Assembly: GCF_003996855.1 (NCBI RefSeq) | Contig: NZ_NRQY01000001.1 | Span: 111,817-175,816, forward strand | Source of the DNA: Morganella morganii | Lineage (GTDB): Bacteria > Pseudomonadota > Gammaproteobacteria > Enterobacterales > Enterobacteriaceae | Length of the DNA: 64,000 bases | Reading direction: 5' to 3' | In this document: one piece after another, positions 62,447 to 64,000 of the stretch | How the letters are laid out: each line of letters starts with the position of its first letter | Position numbering within the stretch: position 1 is the stretch's first letter | Notes under the pieces: model-generated | Databases searched by the model: none | What the model was told of the DNA's origin: nothing | Seen by the model: the letters and a program-made list of their open reading frames with translations, nothing else | Translations under genes and position numbers: made by a program

Positions 62447-63217
62447 TTACTGAGACAAAATCAGACGCAACGCCTCTGCACTTGCCACTTTATTCGGTTC
62501 CTGCATAAAGTAATCATAAAAATCCCCGACAAGGTGGCAGGTGGTTACCGGATCTTTTGCCCCTTCATTCAGGTTGGTTAACAGTTCCACTTTATCGCCG
62601 TATTTATCTGTCAGTTTCTGATAAATATTTCCTAATACCTGATATGCTTCCTTCGCAGGGACTTCACTGGTATTCCGGTCTTCCAGTGATGAAATCAGGA
62701 TCAGATTTACCGTTTTCAGCATCCGGATATCGGCTTCATTATAGGTGAACTGAGATTTATTCTGCGGGAACTTATTCAGTCCAGGGAAAAAGTTATTAAA
62801 ACACTGCTGTCCGGACGGATCTTTCACCAGATAACCTTCTGCCTGCTCTTTTACCGCTGCGGCAAAGGCATTCAGTGCATCATCCGACGCATACGAAATC
62901 CGGTCAACTAATAACACCGCCGTCAGTCCGGCAATCTCATTCATCCATGCCAGTTTCTGTTCGCGGGTCATGGTGTCGTAATTCCCGAGCTTCTGTTTTA
63001 TGTCCTTATATTTTTCCGGGGAAATTTTGCCGACCACTTCAATAAACTGCATGGACTCTGACATCATCTCAGTTTCAAGTGATTTTTGCGTTGTCATTCC
63101 GTCTTCACTGACGGCAGTGACGGAAAAAACGTTATCCCGTGTACCCATATAATAACCGGCACCGGCAAATACCACGGCAATAATAAGAACTAACAATAAA
63201 CTGAGTTTTTTATTCAC
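62447..63217 (-). CDS. Unrecognised membrane-anchored protein
   Basis: I do not recognise this family. 256 residues from the GTG at 63217 (VNKKLSLLLVLIIAVVFAGAGYYMG), with AGAGGA 7 bases upstream. One N-terminal membrane segment then a soluble, mostly helical domain with two cysteines (GQQCFNNF and TTCHLVGDF), probably periplasmic. It lies between emrA and yceI, as a single unit with its own terminator. Confidence 0.7.
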   Translation of the reverse strand: MNKKLSLLLVLIIAVVFAGAGYYMGTRDNVFSVTAVSEDGMTTQKSLETEMMSESMQFIEVVGKISPEKYKDIKQKLGNYDTMTREQKLAWMNEIAGLTAVLLVDRISYASDDALNAFAAAVKEQAEGYLVKDPSGQQCFNNFFPGLNKFPQNKSQFTYNEADIRMLKTVNLILISSLEDRNTSEVPAKEAYQVLGNIYQKLTDKYGDKVELLTNLNEGAKDPVTTCHLVGDFYDYFMQEPNKVASAEALRLILSQ

Positions 63218-63321
63218 GCACTTTCCTCTGATACGCTGAGTTATCACTGAAAAGAGTGTGACACAAATTAATAAGGCCTGCTATTGCAGGCCTCCGATAA
63301 TGGCTCAATCCGTAAAAATAA

Positions 63322-63897
63322 TCAGATTTTTACGCCTTCAACAGAAATAATCAGTTCAGCATCCTGTGATTTCGGTCCCAGATCAGCCTTGATATTAAAG
63401 CTTTTCAGTGACACTTTCCCGGTGGCTTCAAAACCGGCGCGGTAGCCGCCCCACGGATCTTTACCTTCACCGGTCAGTTTTGCATCCAGTGTCACCGGAT
63501 TGGTCACGCCGTTCAGCGTCAGATCACCGGTGATAACAAAATCGTCACCTTTCTTCTCTACTTTGGTTGAAACAAATTTTGCTTCCGGATTTTTGTCTGT
63601 ATTCAGGAACTCACTGCCGCGCAGATGTTTATCACGCTCAGCGTGGTTGGTATCCAGACTGCCGGTTTTGATGGTGACATCCACGTTATCCTTTGCCGGG
63701 TCGGCTTTATCAAAGGTGAATGTGCCGTCAAAATCTTTAAATGTCCCGTACAGCCAGCTGTAACCCAGATGCTGAATACGGAACTGCACAAACGCGTGCT
63801 GTCCTTCTTTATCTATTTTATAGGTGTCAGCCATTGCTGCACCCGAACCCAGCAGCATCATACCTGCGCTTAAACCAACCAGTGCTTTCTTCAGCAT
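63322..63897 (-). CDS. yceI: YceI-family periplasmic lipid-binding protein
   Basis: 191 residues with signal peptide [23 protein letters not shown]. The lipocalin-like YceI fold is marked by [35 protein letters not shown] and [20 protein letters not shown]. Family members bind polyisoprenoids or are induced by high pH. Located just after the cytochrome b561-type gene, as in E. coli yceJ-yceI. Confidence 0.93.
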   Translation of the reverse strand: MLKKALVGLSAGMMLLGSGAAMADTYKIDKEGQHAFVQFRIQHLGYSWLYGTFKDFDGTFTFDKADPAKDNVDVTIKTGSLDTNHAERDKHLRGSEFLNTDKNPEAKFVSTKVEKKGDDFVITGDLTLNGVTNPVTLDAKLTGEGKDPWGGYRAGFEATGKVSLKSFNIKADLGPKSQDAELIISVEGVKI

Positions 63898-63936
63898 TAT
63901 ATTTACTCCGTCATAATAAAATTACAGGCGCCCTGT

Positions 63937-64000
63937 TCAGGGTTTCATGCCCAGCATGCGCTTTAATGTGGCGTCTTTATCAAAGAAATGATGTTTAAGT
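63937..64000 (-). CDS. yceJ: Cytochrome b561-family (YceJ-like) C-terminus, cut by window
   Basis: The last 20 residues LKHHFFDKDATLKRMLGMKP and a TGA are visible. HHF...KDxTLxRML is the conserved end of the YceJ/CybB family, where the histidine binds heme. The gene lies 39 bases upstream of yceI in the same direction. Confidence 0.75.
   Translation of the reverse strand, partial: LKHHFFDKDATLKRMLGMKP

Overview
The window reads as one contiguous piece of a gammaproteobacterial chromosome from the Morganellaceae/Enterobacterales, most likely Morganella. This is inferred from near-identity of many proteins to enteric orthologues, from gene order (mra/dcw cluster - cra - ilvIH - leu operon - sgrR) and from moderate GC. 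No rRNA, tRNA, IS element, prophage or CRISPR array was seen. Cell-wall, amino-acid and transport genes dominate, with several small accessory inserts.

Layout. 1-6.4 kb (minus): the start of the division and cell-wall cluster, mraZ-rsmH-ftsL-ftsI-murE-murF, with coding overlaps and a MraZ-type operator at the promoter. 7-10.4 kb: cra and ilvI-ilvH. 10.6-13.0 kb: an acyl-CoA ligase and a truncated leuO. 13.4-18.5 kb: leader peptide, attenuator and leuABCD. 18.5-20.3 kb: sgrR with a divergent candidate SgrS sRNA. 20.3-21.6 kb: a DnaA-box-rich intergenic region (DARS2-like) in front of mutH. 21.7-26 kb: glucose-1-phosphatase, an unusual lipoprotein, a small membrane protein and fabV. 26-32.6 kb: small accessory enzymes and regulators (GNAT, YeaK, MocR-type, pirin, Fic, LysR, acetoin reductase). 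33-38 kb: galS and mglBAC with paired CRP and Gal-operator modules. 38-42.7 kb: speB and speA, then metK. 42.8-46.4 kb: an ArsR-YeeE/YedE sulfur module, sprT, mgtE under an M-box riboswitch, and a SnoaL-like protein. 46.5-49.2 kb: hcp-hcr with NsrR and FNR sites. 49.5-50.5 kb: an A+T-rich islet holding an amidase and a secreted partner that looks like an effector-immunity pair. 50.7-54 kb: TonB receptor and iron-type binding protein behind a Fur box. 54-58 kb: alanine/glycine symporter, clcA, tehB. 58-62 kb: linear-amide hydrolase and emrAB. 62.4-64 kb: an unrecognised membrane-anchored protein, yceI and the tail of a cytochrome b561 gene.

The parts work together mainly through regulation. 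Branched-chain amino acid synthesis (ilvIH, leuABCD) is bracketed by global carbon regulators (Cra, SgrR/SgrS). Galactose uptake is CRP/GalS controlled. Two separate units, hcp-hcr and tehB, carry NsrR-like boxes, which points to nitrosative-stress control. The most unusual items are the Fic gene bracketed by three copies of one 27-bp palindrome, the DARS2-like region, the short SgrS, the amidase-immunity islet, and an inverted repeat that would hide the tehB ribosome binding site in read-through RNA.
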